Assembly (NCBI RefSeq): GCF_003990915.1
Contig: NZ_BHXQ01000001.1
Location: 737,402-801,401, forward strand
Direction of reading: 5' to 3'
From: Chryseotalea sanaruensis
GTDB lineage: Bacteria; Bacteroidota; Bacteroidia; Cytophagales; Cyclobacteriaceae
DNA: 64,000 bases
The translations under genes were made by a program, and so were the position numbers. This document shows positions 8,929-17,619 of this stretch, one piece after another. The notes below the pieces were generated by a model. That model was given only the letters and a program-made list of their open reading frames with translations, searched no databases and was not told where the DNA came from. The number at the start of each line of letters is the position of its first letter. Position 1 is the first letter of the stretch.

Positions 8929-9501
8929 ATGAAATACTTTAATATACTACTGGCAATTATTTTGGTTTCTGCTTGCTCTCCTCAGATACAAGTCTATTCA
9001 GATAGCGATCCTGGATATGCAGTGCAAAATTTAAAATATTTTGATTGGAGTCAAAAGAGTGATATCGAGAAAAGTAAGAACCCACTCTACTATAATGAAT
9101 TAAATGATAAACGTATCAAGAATGCTATCCTAGAACAACTTACAATGCGTGGATACACTTTATCTGAAGTATCCCCAGAAATGCTTATTCATTATCATAT
9201 CGTTGTGGATGATCAATCTACAATTGTGCGTACAGAGCCCTATGGGTATTTTTATGGACCCTATTGGATGAGGACACGAACAGACGTCTATTCTTATCGA
9301 AAAGGTTCTCTAATCATTGACCTAATGGATGCCAAAACAAATAATTTAATTTGGCGAGGATGGGCAACAACAAACTTAACATCAATAACACCAGATGAAG
9401 CAGAGGAAATAATAAATCTTGCCATTTTTAAGATATTCAGGCGATTTCCTCACTCGAATAAAAAGCAACACCAGGAAGTGTCAATAATACGAAATGACTA
9501 G
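8929..9501 (+). CDS. DUF4136 lipoprotein
   Basis: The 190-residue product has a lipoprotein signal peptide ending in LVSAC with the lipidated cysteine at residue 16. The rest resembles DUF4136: VYSDSDPGYAVQNLKYFDW at the start and GSLIIDLMDAKTNNLIWRGWA later, the family's signature. It is expected to be anchored in the outer membrane, facing the periplasm; function is unknown. It overlaps the DUF892 gene by 8 bp. Its upstream region has a near-match (TAAT-CGTT-ATCA, 8885-8896) to the Fnr-like box, but without a correctly spaced -7 element. Confidence 0.82.
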   Translation: MKYFNILLAIILVSACSPQIQVYSDSDPGYAVQNLKYFDWSQKSDIEKSKNPLYYNELNDKRIKNAILEQLTMRGYTLSEVSPEMLIHYHIVVDDQSTIVRTEPYGYFYGPYWMRTRTDVYSYRKGSLIIDLMDAKTNNLIWRGWATTNLTSITPDEAEEIINLAIFKIFRRFPHSNKKQHQEVSIIRND

Positions 9502-10015
9502 GTATATGAAGAATAAAATTAGTACGCTTCAAGATGCACTTGCTTACCAGCTCCAGGGATTATTTTTTGCTGAGGACGAAATCAGGAATGAATTAACTAC
9601 TTGTATCCAACAGATTAGGTCAATTGAGGTTAGGAACGAAATCGATCACTATGTCAAGACCGCTAACGAGAAATTACAAAAGCTGGAAAGAATTTTTACT
9701 TATTTAATGCAGGAGTCTAACCCACGTAAAAACGATGTGGTTTCCAAAATGATTCATGAAACACATCATTTGCTAAAACTGACTTCCTCAGCACATTTAA
9801 AAGATATACTGATGATTTCATGTGTGCAAAATATTAATTCTTACAAAACAGCAAGCTACAAGAGTGCTTACCTGTTTGCCGTGGAATTGGAGCTTGATAC
9901 AGCCATAGATCTTATTCAGCAAATATTAGAATGGGAACTTGCAACAGGTAAACGTTTGGCACTGCTTTCTATTCATGAGTTTAACAAGTTAAATGAATCC
10001 AATAAAATTCAATAG
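9494..10015 (+). CDS. DUF892 ferritin-like protein (YciE/YciF family)
   Basis: This is a 173-residue all-helical protein. The opening STLQDALAYQLQGLFFAEDEI and the four-helix pattern with repeated E/H residues are typical of DUF892 (YciE/YciF), ferritin-like proteins induced by stress. A second ATG (residue 5) is a possible start. It overlaps both neighbours (the DUF4136 lipoprotein by 8 bp and the PPOX protein by 23 bp), so it is in a compact operon. Some expected carboxylate ligands are weak, so di-iron binding is uncertain. Confidence 0.75.
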   Translation: MTRYMKNKISTLQDALAYQLQGLFFAEDEIRNELTTCIQQIRSIEVRNEIDHYVKTANEKLQKLERIFTYLMQESNPRKNDVVSKMIHETHHLLKLTSSAHLKDILMISCVQNINSYKTASYKSAYLFAVELELDTAIDLIQQILEWELATGKRLALLSIHEFNKLNESNKIQ

Positions 10016-10487
10016 TATGCTTGGCACGCTAAGTGGAGAACAAATAGAACATGTATTGCGCAATCAGATAATCGGACGAATTGGTTGCTATGCTGCTGAT
10101 GAGGTTTATGTTGTGCCCGTAACATATGTTTTTCATGAAGGCTATATCTATGCACATTCAAAAGAGGGTCGAAAAATTAAGATGATGCGTAAGAATCCGA
10201 ATGTATGCTTTCAGATTGATACTATGGAGAATATGACTAACTGGCGTAGTGTTATCGTATGGGGTGTGTATGAAGAACTAAAAACTGAAAGTGAGCAGGT
10301 AGCAGGCATGAAAATCATGATGGATAGACTTATGCCCCTGATAACAAGCGAATCTGTCCGTCCCACGCAGGGAAATGCTCATCCTCCTGAAATAATAGAA
10401 AAAGGCTTTAAAGCTGTTGCTTATCGAATTAAAGTGACTAAATCCACAGGCAGATTTGAAAAAACCAGCGCCTACGACCTTGAATAA
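9993..10487 (+). CDS. Pyridoxamine-5'-phosphate-oxidase-like flavin-binding protein
   Basis: A 164-residue split-barrel flavoprotein. GRIGCYAADEVYVVPVTYVFHEGYIYAHSK is split here into the strand pair and the flavin phosphate loop that define the PPOX/NimA-like group. These bind FMN or F420-like cofactors and reduce small molecules; no specific activity can be inferred. A second start at M9 (10017) is possible and would remove the overlap with DUF892. It is followed by DUF2267 after 19 bp. Confidence 0.8.
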   Translation: MNPIKFNSMLGTLSGEQIEHVLRNQIIGRIGCYAADEVYVVPVTYVFHEGYIYAHSKEGRKIKMMRKNPNVCFQIDTMENMTNWRSVIVWGVYEELKTESEQVAGMKIMMDRLMPLITSESVRPTQGNAHPPEIIEKGFKAVAYRIKVTKSTGRFEKTSAYDLE

Positions 10488-10506
10488 TTCATTACCCTAA
10501 ACTGAT

Positions 10507-10947
10507 ATGACACTTGATTTTAACAAATATGCAATGAAGGGAAATGAATTCCTTAATCACCTGGAGAATAATCTTGGTGTCAGTGATCGGGCTCATGCGG
10601 GGAGAATACTACGATCAACCTTGCATGTTCTGCGAAACCACCTGACTTTTGAAGAATCCTTACAGTTGATTTCTCAATTCCCTATGGCCATCAAAGGTGT
10701 TTATGTAGATGGGTGGACAAAAGCGGGCCATAAAAAGATAAAAACAGTAGATGATTTTGTCCAGGAGATACTGATGGAAGATGCTAATATAGCGTGGAAA
10801 GATTTTAGCAGCAAGGATGAGATCATTGATTGTGTAAGGGCAGTAATTGCTACCATAAAATTATATGCCAGCGCTGAAGAGGTTGAACAAGCTTTAGGCA
10901 CTCTACCTAAGAAGCTTCAGGAAATGTTTGAGTCCTCAGAACTTTAA
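10507..10947 (+). CDS. DUF2267 protein
   Basis: The 146-residue helical protein begins TLDFNKYAMKGNEFLNHLENNLG and contains RAHAGRILRSTLHVLRNHLT and LISQFPMAIKGVYVDGW, the defining blocks of DUF2267. The family has no known activity but recurs in stress gene islands with BON, Hsp20 and Usp proteins. A paralogue is encoded at 48670 on the opposite strand. It is the last gene of the 8.9-10.9 kb operon. Confidence 0.85.
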   Translation: MTLDFNKYAMKGNEFLNHLENNLGVSDRAHAGRILRSTLHVLRNHLTFEESLQLISQFPMAIKGVYVDGWTKAGHKKIKTVDDFVQEILMEDANIAWKDFSSKDEIIDCVRAVIATIKLYASAEEVEQALGTLPKKLQEMFESSEL

Positions 10948-11053
10948 CATGGTGCTTAACTAAACAATTTTGTATTAGCAATTATACGTTTACCAACCTG
11001 TCCGGTGATGCTATAGTGCTTAGTTTAGAACTCATATTACACAAAACAATTAT

Positions 11054-11692
11054 CTAGTTGGAAACCCTACTGTCATGCGTTGTTCCATAAATATAATCCC
11101 ACAAAGGTGAAGAAACTCCAAACAAAACTTCTCCATCTTTATAGTGATGAATGGCATGATTTTTCCAAAGTGTCCTTAACCATCCTTTGGGGGGAGGCAC
11201 TGCATGCACCATGTAATGAATTAATAAGTAGGACGCATAACCTACCAAAAATCCAGGCATAAATGCAAATGCATAATCTCCCAAAATATAACGGAAAACA
11301 ATAAAGAAGAATGTTGCAACTGTTATACTTAATAATGGAGGCATGGCCAGTCGTTCTTTATCTTTTGGATATTCATGGTGAACTCCATGTACAATATACT
11401 GAAACCTTTTCTTCCGCTTGGTTGACGTAGCAATGTGAAAAACATACCGATGTACATTGTATTCTACCCAGGTGAATACAGCCAAGCCAAAAAGGCTAAA
11501 TAGCATCGTTAACCCAGGTGATATTTCAATATACCTGATACTCCAGTACATGATTCCTGTGGCATAAAGTAAAAATATTATAACGGGTATGGCCACATGA
11601 GTTCTTGATATGCGCTCTAAGAGTGGCGAAGCAAATATTCTTTTTGATTTACCATCAACGAACTTTATTTCTTTTGTTGTCATGCTGTCCAT
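11054..11692 (-). CDS. Fatty acid hydroxylase/sterol desaturase family membrane protein
   Basis: A 212-residue integral membrane di-iron enzyme. The histidine clusters are clear: HRYVFH, HGVHHEYP, HYMVHAVP and HAIHHYKDG, in the order of the FA_hydroxylase family (PF04116). Four hydrophobic segments surround them. Enzymes of this group hydroxylate fatty acyl chains or carotenoids; in Bacteroidota, 2-hydroxylation of sphingolipid or ornithine-lipid acyl chains is plausible. It is divergent from the LOG gene at 11872, and the shared upstream region contains only a weak Fnr-like box. Confidence 0.88.
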   Translation of the reverse strand: MDSMTTKEIKFVDGKSKRIFASPLLERISRTHVAIPVIIFLLYATGIMYWSIRYIEISPGLTMLFSLFGLAVFTWVEYNVHRYVFHIATSTKRKKRFQYIVHGVHHEYPKDKERLAMPPLLSITVATFFFIVFRYILGDYAFAFMPGFLVGYASYLLIHYMVHAVPPPKGWLRTLWKNHAIHHYKDGEVLFGVSSPLWDYIYGTTHDSRVSN

Positions 11693-11871
11693 AGCTATTA
11701 ATTTTATTACTATTAAACTATATACCTTTTCTCTTTACAATAATTAGTATAAGATAGTCTGCATTAACCGTCTTAATCCCGTGTTTCTAATACGAAAGTA
11801 TTACTATTTCGAATTCTCATATATGATAACAGTTACTGATCTTTGATGACAAATATTCTTTACTTCTATTA

Positions 11872-12666
11872 ATGAGATTAATCTTAAGTGAGGAAGAAAA
11901 TAATCATAGAACCAAGTGTTTAAAAAATATAGGTTGCAGTATGCCGGAGGTAAAATCAGAAATAAAATTTCTTCATGGACCTCAGTCCCGATGGGAGGAG
12001 TTTTTATTTACAATTAAGGTATTATTTGAATTTATTCGTGGGTTTAGAGCACTGCATTTTATTGGACCCTGCGTAACCTTTTTTGGATCTGCCAGGTTCG
12101 ATGGAAATCACGAATACTATCAATTGACAAAGAAAGCTGCTGGTGAGGTGGCCAAGCTTGGTTTTACGATATTAACAGGTGGCGGACCGGGACTCATGGA
12201 AGCCGCCAATCGTGGAGCGAAGGAAGTTGGTGGTAAATCGGTAGGCTGCAATATTATGTTACCAGTGGAGCAAAAACCAAATGCCTATCTGGACAAATGG
12301 GTAATGATTAAGTATTTTTTTGTACGGAAAACCTTATTAGTCAAATATTCATTTGCCTTTATCGTTTTGCCCGGAGGCTTTGGAACACTTGACGAATTCT
12401 TTGAGGCATTGACACTAACCCAAACAAAAAAGATTAAACAATTTCCGATAATCCTTTTGGTAAGATCCTATCACAGCGATCTATTGAACCATATTGAACA
12501 AATGAAAAAAAATCAAACAATTTCAAAGGAAGATCTTGACCTTATTCTGGTTACAGATTCCATTGAGGAGGCGATAACTTTCATTAAAAATCAGAGCATT
12601 TCCAGATATGGGCTAATTCCTAAGCATAAACACCCACCCATTAAATGGCTCTTTGAAAACAACTAA
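11872..12666 (+). CDS. LOG-family protein (TIGR00730-type Rossmann fold)
   Basis: The 264-residue protein has the lysine-decarboxylase-like/LOG motifs GGGPGLMEAANRGA and PGGFGTLDEFFEALT, with FFGSARF beginning the Rossmann fold near residue 68. LOG enzymes release nucleobases from nucleoside 5'-monophosphates (YgdH/PpnN, cytokinin-type); PpnN-type hydrolases adjust purine pools during stress. ATG 11872 gives a roughly 60-residue N-terminal extension; ATG 11941 is an alternative start. A tiny membrane ORF follows at 12679. Confidence 0.85.
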   Translation: MRLILSEEENNHRTKCLKNIGCSMPEVKSEIKFLHGPQSRWEEFLFTIKVLFEFIRGFRALHFIGPCVTFFGSARFDGNHEYYQLTKKAAGEVAKLGFTILTGGGPGLMEAANRGAKEVGGKSVGCNIMLPVEQKPNAYLDKWVMIKYFFVRKTLLVKYSFAFIVLPGGFGTLDEFFEALTLTQTKKIKQFPIILLVRSYHSDLLNHIEQMKKNQTISKEDLDLILVTDSIEEAITFIKNQSISRYGLIPKHKHPPIKWLFENN

Positions 12667-12678
12667 ATCTGATTTTTC

Positions 12679-12765
12679 ATGCAACGAAAGCCTCTTTCTA
12701 TTATAATAGTTTTGATTATCATATTGATTATTTGGTTCGTTATTAATCTGTCTAGAATCTGCTGA
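12679..12765 (+). CDS. Possible 28-residue single-span membrane peptide
   Basis: ATG 12679 starts a frame of MQRKPLS, then an 18-residue run of Ile/Leu/Val with Trp and Phe, then NLSRIC and TGA. The basic N-terminus and one transmembrane span are like small stress-related membrane peptides. It begins 12 bp after the LOG gene. Length alone cannot prove coding. Confidence 0.3.
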   Translation: MQRKPLSIIIVLIIILIIWFVINLSRIC

Positions 12766-12910
12766 ACAAGCGAAATTTAAGAAATCGAATTACAAATTAA
12801 ATTAAACTGTCAGGTGTGCCATAAAGCGATCTAGCATAAGTGATCAATCTTTTGCTTTTCACTTTAAATAGCGATGAGTTTTAGTTTCGATCTAACTTTT
12901 TGGCTAATAT

Positions 12911-13093
12911 TTAGTCTCTTGGAATTAGGTGAAATAATATTTTCAATACAAAAATTATCAGCACTAGAATTGCAAAAATCACCATAATTTTTGCAAATGG
13001 ACCTGATATTATTTTGCTAAAGTATAAGACGAGCACTATAATTGACAATGTTATTTTAGCAATCGTATCTGCAGTTTCAAGATTCTTTGTCAT
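12911..13093 (-). CDS. Small DUF2892-like membrane protein
   Basis: The 60-residue protein has two transmembrane segments (about 13-30 and 34-55) after a short polar N-terminus, KNLETADTIAKI. This matches DUF2892 in size and layout (one helix pair beginning with D-x-I-x-R/K), though the usual terminal CP motif is replaced by HLIPRD. An Fnr-like box (13147-13158) lies 54 bp upstream, with a TA element (TAATTCAT, 13122-13115) 24 nt from it. Confidence 0.6.
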   Translation of the reverse strand: MTKNLETADTIAKITLSIIVLVLYFSKIISGPFAKIMVIFAILVLIIFVLKILFHLIPRD

Positions 13094-13146
13094 CTACCTT
13101 TTTTGATTTGTCTTATGAATTAAATTCTTTTTCTTTTCATTCACAC

Positions 13147-13158
13147 TGATAACAATCA
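13147..13158. promoter_or_regulatory. Fnr-like box, TGAT-AACA-ATCA
   Basis: A perfect TGAT-N4-ATCA palindrome lies between the divergent DUF2892 and methyltransferase genes. A TA-type -7 candidate lies 24 nt away toward DUF2892, and another (TATTCTGT, 13181) 22 nt away toward the methyltransferase. Confidence 0.6.
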
Positions 13159-13191
13159 TGCATTATGAACATATTATTATTATTCTGTAAA

Positions 13192-13203
13192 TGATCAAAA
13201 TCT
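13192..13203. promoter_or_regulatory. Fnr-like box, TGAT-CAAA-ATCT
   Basis: This matches seven of eight fixed bases of TGAT-N4-ATCA. It is centred 71 bp before the methyltransferase ATG and 45 bp from the upstream box. A TA element (TAGATAGA, 13226) lies 22 nt downstream. Confidence 0.45.
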
Positions 13204-13268
13204 TTCATCTGAAAATCATAGCTCATAGATAGAATCTAACATTAAGATGAAATTAGATTTAAAAGTTT

Positions 13269-13904
13269 ATGAAAAGCAAATTACCTTTTGAGTCAACTGT
13301 AGCTGAATATGAGCAGTGGTTCACAGACCATCCATTTCTTTTTAAATCGGAGGTTGAGGCTTTACGAGACATGCTACCAATTGGTGAAAGCCTTTATGGA
13401 ATTGAACTGGGGCTTGGTACAGGTAAAATATCTGTAGCCTTGGGTATTAAAGAAGGTGTAGAGTCTTCTCCAGCCATGCGTGCCATGGCAGTAAAGCGAG
13501 GAATTGAAGTAATCGATGGATCTTCAGAACAGTTGCCCTATAAGGACATGCGCTTTGATTTCGTGCTCACAACCTTGTGTACGAGCTACTTTAACGACTT
13601 ACATGTAGCATTTAAAGAAGCTTATCGTGTGCTTAAAAATAAGGGTGTATTTATAATGGGGTTTATAGATAGAAATAGTATAATCGGCCGTGAGTACACA
13701 AAACGTAATGATGATATTAGCTTTTATAGGTTTGCAATGGTTTACTCGGTGGATAAAGTAATTTTTGAATTAAACTGCGCTGGCTTTAAACATTTTAAAT
13801 TCTGCCAAACACTATTTCATCCAATAGAAGAGATCACTCAGTTAGAGCCTGCTAAACCAGGATATGGTGAGGGTTCTTTTGTGGTTATTCAGGCGAGAAA
13901 ATGA
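13269..13904 (+). CDS. Class I SAM-dependent methyltransferase
   Basis: The 211-residue protein has a Rossmann-type SAM fold. Motif I is IELGLGTGKIS (near residue 45), with SEQLPYKDMRFDFVLTTLC as motifs II-III and EAYRVLKNKGVFIMGFID after it, placing it in the Methyltransf_11 group. The substrate cannot be deduced. Two Fnr-like boxes lie 60-125 bp upstream, so it is a candidate member of the stress regulon. It is convergent with the broken dodecin gene. Confidence 0.82.
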   Translation: MKSKLPFESTVAEYEQWFTDHPFLFKSEVEALRDMLPIGESLYGIELGLGTGKISVALGIKEGVESSPAMRAMAVKRGIEVIDGSSEQLPYKDMRFDFVLTTLCTSYFNDLHVAFKEAYRVLKNKGVFIMGFIDRNSIIGREYTKRNDDISFYRFAMVYSVDKVIFELNCAGFKHFKFCQTLFHPIEEITQLEPAKPGYGEGSFVVIQARK

Positions 13905-14012
13905 TAATTACACCCATTAATAAAACTAAAAGTACATTTACAAGTACTGACTGAAAGCAAAAAGTTTAATACTATATGATAGTAATGTACAATTCCACAA
14001 AAGGATTAATTT

Positions 14013-14213
14013 TTAGTCAAGTACGAAACTGACTTTAGCGGTTATGCGATAGCCGATAATTTTACCGTTTTCGACTGAGGCACTATGATCTTTAATATAG
14101 ATTTATTTAACATTGTGAATGGTTTTTGAAGCCTTGGCAACTGCTTGTTGCGCAGCACCTTCCCAACTTATTTTTGAGTCAGCCTGGATTTCAATTACTT
14201 TAATAACAGACAT
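14013..14213 (-). pseudogene. Dodecin, interrupted by one in-frame stop
   Basis: Read from ATG 14213, the frame encodes 36 residues of a dodecin (SVIKVIEIQADSKISWEGAA then AVAKASKTIHNVK). A TAA at 14105-14103 interrupts it, and the same frame then continues without further stops as IYIKDHSASVENGKI ... RITAKVSFVLD to TAA at 14015-14013. The total of 66 codons is exactly a dodecin's size, so a single base change (TCA, GAA or similar to TAA) explains the break. Dodecins are dodecameric flavin-storage proteins. It is either a recent pseudogene or a sequencing error. Confidence 0.85.
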
Positions 14214-14301
14214 ACTATTTTTGTTTATAAGTACACTAATTTATTATAATCAATTCTATGTACTGATAAGCAATATCATCACCGCTCAAGATTATTTACA
14301 G

Positions 14302-15360
14302 TCAATGCAGTAATTTCTCCAACTTGGCTCTGTTTACTATTCTAATACCATCATCAGATATCTGAATGAGTCCGTCATCTCTAAATTCTGCAAGCATTCT
14401 GTTCAAAGACTCAGTAGCTGTTCCGACAATATTGGATAAATCTCTTCTCGCTATAGTGATCCTATTATCTTTATCAGTGTTATCCAGCTTTGTTTCCATT
14501 TTAATCAAAACATTTGCAACACGCTGCCGAACAGATTGATAAGCAATGTCTAATAACCTGCTCTCCATTTCTTCCAGGTTATTGGATAGCATTTTAATAA
14601 ACTTATGAGCCACTTCTTTACTTGTATATATCAAGGTAATAAAATCACTTTTGGGAATGATGGTAATGCGAGCATCTTCCATCACTTCAGCATTTTCATA
14701 ATAAGCTTTTTCTTCTAATAGCGGTACGAATCCCAAAAAATCACCAGCTTTATAAAAACCTGTTATCAGTTCTTTACCATCATAATTCACCCTATACGTC
14801 TTGACTTGCCCTGATTCAATATAGTATAAATCGTTAGGGGTCTGCCCTTCCATGAAAATAATGTCTTTTCTTTTAAACGAGCGAGTTGGTCTATTTTCTG
14901 AAAGCTTCTGAAAATCTTTCAGCTCTCTGGTTTTACTAAAAAAGGCACTAACATCTGAAGAGCTGTTACCCAGCGCAATTTTCATAAGCTCATTTTTTTT
15001 AAGCCTAGTTTCTACAACTCTTAGCAAATCCACACCTTCAAATGGTTTTACGATGTAGTCATCTGCCCCCAGATTCATCCCAACGCGAAAATCACTCATG
15101 TCAGCTTTTGCTGTTAAAAAGATAAATGGAATACTGGCCGTCTCTGGATCTTTATTCAAAATATGCAACACACCATAACCATCCAGCTCTGGCATCATTA
15201 TATCACACAGTATCAAATCAGGGCGGTGTTGTTGAATGAGTTCAACTCCAATTTTTCCATTTGGAGCTTGCATCACTTTATATTTTGCCAGTAGCAAAAT
15301 CCCTGTAATGTTTTCAACTACTTCTTCATTATCTTCGATTATAAGAATTGTGTAACTCAT
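14302..15360 (-). CDS. Response regulator with REC, cNMP-binding and Crp/Fnr HTH domains
   Basis: In 352 residues there is a receiver domain (1-125; phospho-acceptor D53 in LILCDIMMP, with T and K at FLTAKA and VKPF), a cyclic-nucleotide-type sensor barrel (about 150-270, with FLGFVPLLEEKAYYENAEV) and a Crp-type winged helix (about 285-345). The recognition helix reads TESLNRML; E317 and R321 correspond to Fnr E209 and R213, while Asn stands for Fnr S212. Only one cysteine (C52) is present, so it is not an Fe-S oxygen sensor like Fnr. It lies 10 bp downstream of the kinase gene, and is the best candidate to bind the TGAT-N4-ATCA boxes. Confidence 0.92.
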   Translation of the reverse strand: MSYTILIIEDNEEVVENITGILLLAKYKVMQAPNGKIGVELIQQHRPDLILCDIMMPELDGYGVLHILNKDPETASIPFIFLTAKADMSDFRVGMNLGADDYIVKPFEGVDLLRVVETRLKKNELMKIALGNSSSDVSAFFSKTRELKDFQKLSENRPTRSFKRKDIIFMEGQTPNDLYYIESGQVKTYRVNYDGKELITGFYKAGDFLGFVPLLEEKAYYENAEVMEDARITIIPKSDFITLIYTSKEVAHKFIKMLSNNLEEMESRLLDIAYQSVRQRVANVLIKMETKLDNTDKDNRITIARRDLSNIVGTATESLNRMLAEFRDDGLIQISDDGIRIVNRAKLEKLLH

Positions 15361-15370
15361 AACTTTGTTG

Positions 15371-17266
15371 TTAAGTTTTTTGATTCAATTCAGTGGTCCT
15401 TTTCAGGGGTAGTATAACGGTGAATATTGTCCCCTTGTCAAGCCTACTTTCGAAAAATATTTTACCCGTTAATAATTTGACGTATCGCCTTACAATATTG
15501 AGACCTAGTCCGGTTCCTTGTATTTGAATTGTATTTTTTGCTCTAAAAAAGCGCTTGAAAATAAGCTTTTGCTCATCAGGCGGTATTCCTATTCCTTGGT
15601 CTGATACTTTGAGGGTGATATTTTTTGATGCTACACTTATGGTTAGACCTATGTTACTGGATATAGGAGAATATTTAATTGCGTTTGAAAGCAGATTCAG
15701 GAGTATGTTTCTTAATAAGTGTTTATCCATAGCTATTTCTGTATCCTCTCCTTCAAACTCAAATACAATTTTTTGACCTTCCTTTTTGGTCAGCGATACT
15801 TCCTGAATTAAATCCTCACAGAAGACTTTTAAGTTCATTGATTTTAACATAAGATGAACCTTACCTTCCTCTAGCTGACCAAGAGAGAGGAAATCATTTA
15901 ATAACTCGGTAAGGCCATTGACGGCCCGCTTAATTCGTTCAAGATGTTTTTTCCTTTCATTCTCCACCTGTTGGCCAGTGTAATTTTCTACTAAAAAGGC
16001 AGATGAAAGAATTGTGGTAAGTGGAGTTCTGAATTCATGAGACGCCATTGTTACAAACCTGGATTTTAAAGTATTTAACTCTTTCTCCTTTTCCAGCGTC
16101 TTCATTAATTCGTACTCAAGATTTTTATGAACGGATATATTTTTTACCACGACTAAAATTTCCTGGATCGGATGTCCCGGGCTTTCAATTGGCACTGCGG
16201 TTACATTATAAAAGTCACCTTTCAGCTCAATATCAAATGAAACCTTTTTCCCATCGAATACTTTTACGAGGGCTTTTTCTGCATAAACAGACATTGATTG
16301 GTAAATATTATCAAAAATGATATCGTTAATTATAGACTTTGAGTCTAATCCCAATGCGGACAGGCCTTTTCCACCTACTAAAACATACTTTAGACTTCTA
16401 TCCATTACTCCTATAAAGCCATCGGGATAATTATCTGCAATTGAATGGTAAATAGCTTGGTTGCTAATTAATTTTTGGTTACTACGCGCAAGCTCCTCAG
16501 TTCGTTGTTTTACTTCCGATTCAAGCTTTTGATTATATTCATGCATCATTTTTAAGTTGGCCTTTGCGAGCTCATCATTTTTAACTCGATCAGTCACATC
16601 AAGAATAAATACAATCCAAACTATAGCTCCATTCTCATGGAAATAGCTAAGATTTATGTCAATATAAAATTCGCTCTCGTCCTTTCGTTTACATTTCAAA
16701 CTTTCACCTACTCTGGGCGATAACGGATTACTGATATTTTTAAAATATTCTTTTAGTATTATGGCGAAATTCGGAATTAATTCATCGATGACTTTAGTTA
16801 ATATATCAATGGATTTATAACCAAATATCTTTTCTACAGCTGGATTTGAACTGTAAATTTTTCCATCTTGACGTATCATCAGAATACCTTCATTGGCATA
16901 TTCCACTATTGATTTAAGTTGTTCCTTTTCTTTTTGCTCGATGTGATAAAGATTTCTAAGGTGGATAGTGAAGAAAACAGCTAGCCATATGATAAGTATT
17001 GACATTAATCGGTTTCCTAGTATGGTAATATCATTAATTGAATGAATAACAGGCAAGAAGAAAATACTTAGTAGAAAAAATGACGACACTACCCCAGTCA
17101 TTACAATGAATTTAGATAGACGAACAAACCAAAGTATATATGGGGTGATCAGTAGGTAAACAACTGTTCCTATAAAAATTTCGGATTTTATTTCAAAAAG
17201 TAAGGTCAGCAGCATTAACATAATGCCGAAAAAGAAATGTAGCAAGGGAATAACATTGACTTTCAT
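15371..17266 (-). CDS. Membrane PAS histidine kinase
   Basis: The 631-residue kinase starts with four or five transmembrane helices (to about residue 105), followed by a PAS domain (112-230), a short coiled coil, a second PAS (270-380), HisKA with H410 in ASHEFRTPL and a HATPase domain with N, G1 and G2 boxes (GIGIPPDEQ, GTGLGLNIV). The membrane part has almost no periplasmic loops, so it may sense within the membrane (redox or quinone state), by inference. It precedes the REC-Crp regulator by 10 bp and almost certainly phosphorylates it. A perfect Fnr-like box lies 74 bp upstream. Confidence 0.92.
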   Translation of the reverse strand: MKVNVIPLLHFFFGIMLMLLTLLFEIKSEIFIGTVVYLLITPYILWFVRLSKFIVMTGVVSSFFLLSIFFLPVIHSINDITILGNRLMSILIIWLAVFFTIHLRNLYHIEQKEKEQLKSIVEYANEGILMIRQDGKIYSSNPAVEKIFGYKSIDILTKVIDELIPNFAIILKEYFKNISNPLSPRVGESLKCKRKDESEFYIDINLSYFHENGAIVWIVFILDVTDRVKNDELAKANLKMMHEYNQKLESEVKQRTEELARSNQKLISNQAIYHSIADNYPDGFIGVMDRSLKYVLVGGKGLSALGLDSKSIINDIIFDNIYQSMSVYAEKALVKVFDGKKVSFDIELKGDFYNVTAVPIESPGHPIQEILVVVKNISVHKNLEYELMKTLEKEKELNTLKSRFVTMASHEFRTPLTTILSSAFLVENYTGQQVENERKKHLERIKRAVNGLTELLNDFLSLGQLEEGKVHLMLKSMNLKVFCEDLIQEVSLTKKEGQKIVFEFEGEDTEIAMDKHLLRNILLNLLSNAIKYSPISSNIGLTISVASKNITLKVSDQGIGIPPDEQKLIFKRFFRAKNTIQIQGTGLGLNIVRRYVKLLTGKIFFESRLDKGTIFTVILPLKRTTELNQKT

Positions 17267-17308
17267 AATTACCCATAGTAAAAATGCAGTTAGCCATCCT
17301 AGACAATA

Positions 17309-17351
17309 CGAAAATAGAATACTCCATATTATAATAAATTGATTACCATCA
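17309..17351 (-). promoter_or_regulatory. Kinase promoter: Fnr-like box plus -7 element
   Basis: The box TGAT-TACC-ATCA (17340-17351) is a full match. On the minus strand TATTTTCG (17316-17309) lies exactly 23 nt from it and matches TAnnTTTG except at one position. The box is centred 79 bp before the kinase start, suggesting that the two-component pair activates its own transcription. Confidence 0.65.
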
Positions 17352-17584
17352 TATTAGGCTATGATTAACTTCATGCTGATTATACATGATAAGAACTGTA
17401 TAATCCGTAATTATTCTGAGGCCAGTTCATAGAGCATTCTTTATTTACCTATAGCCTACATTAATGCTTCTGGCTACTTTTCTCACGATTAAGGGCTTCA
17501 TAACTACTGGATCCATTTACCTGAACGGCAATAGACAATTTAATTTACAAGCCCTAATGTTGCTTTTGTGTTCTCCTGGTCACA

Positions 17585-17619
17585 TGATTATTATCAGGTA
17601 TTACACATGATTTTTATCT
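17585..17619. promoter_or_regulatory. Pair of Fnr-like boxes upstream of Usp
   Basis: TGAT-TATT-ATCA (17585-17596, full match) and TGAT-TTTT-ATCT (17608-17619, seven of eight) have centres 23 bp apart, about two helical turns. The second is part of the 15-mer ATGATTTTTATCTGA, whose exact complement recurs at 27287-27301. The nearest good -7 (TAATTTTT, 17691) is too far for the 23-nt rule, so the promoter layout here may differ. Confidence 0.55.

Noticed and set aside
14302-15360. The regulator as a true oxygen-sensing Fnr
   Set aside because: Only one cysteine is present and it lies in the receiver domain, so no 4Fe-4S cluster can be bound.
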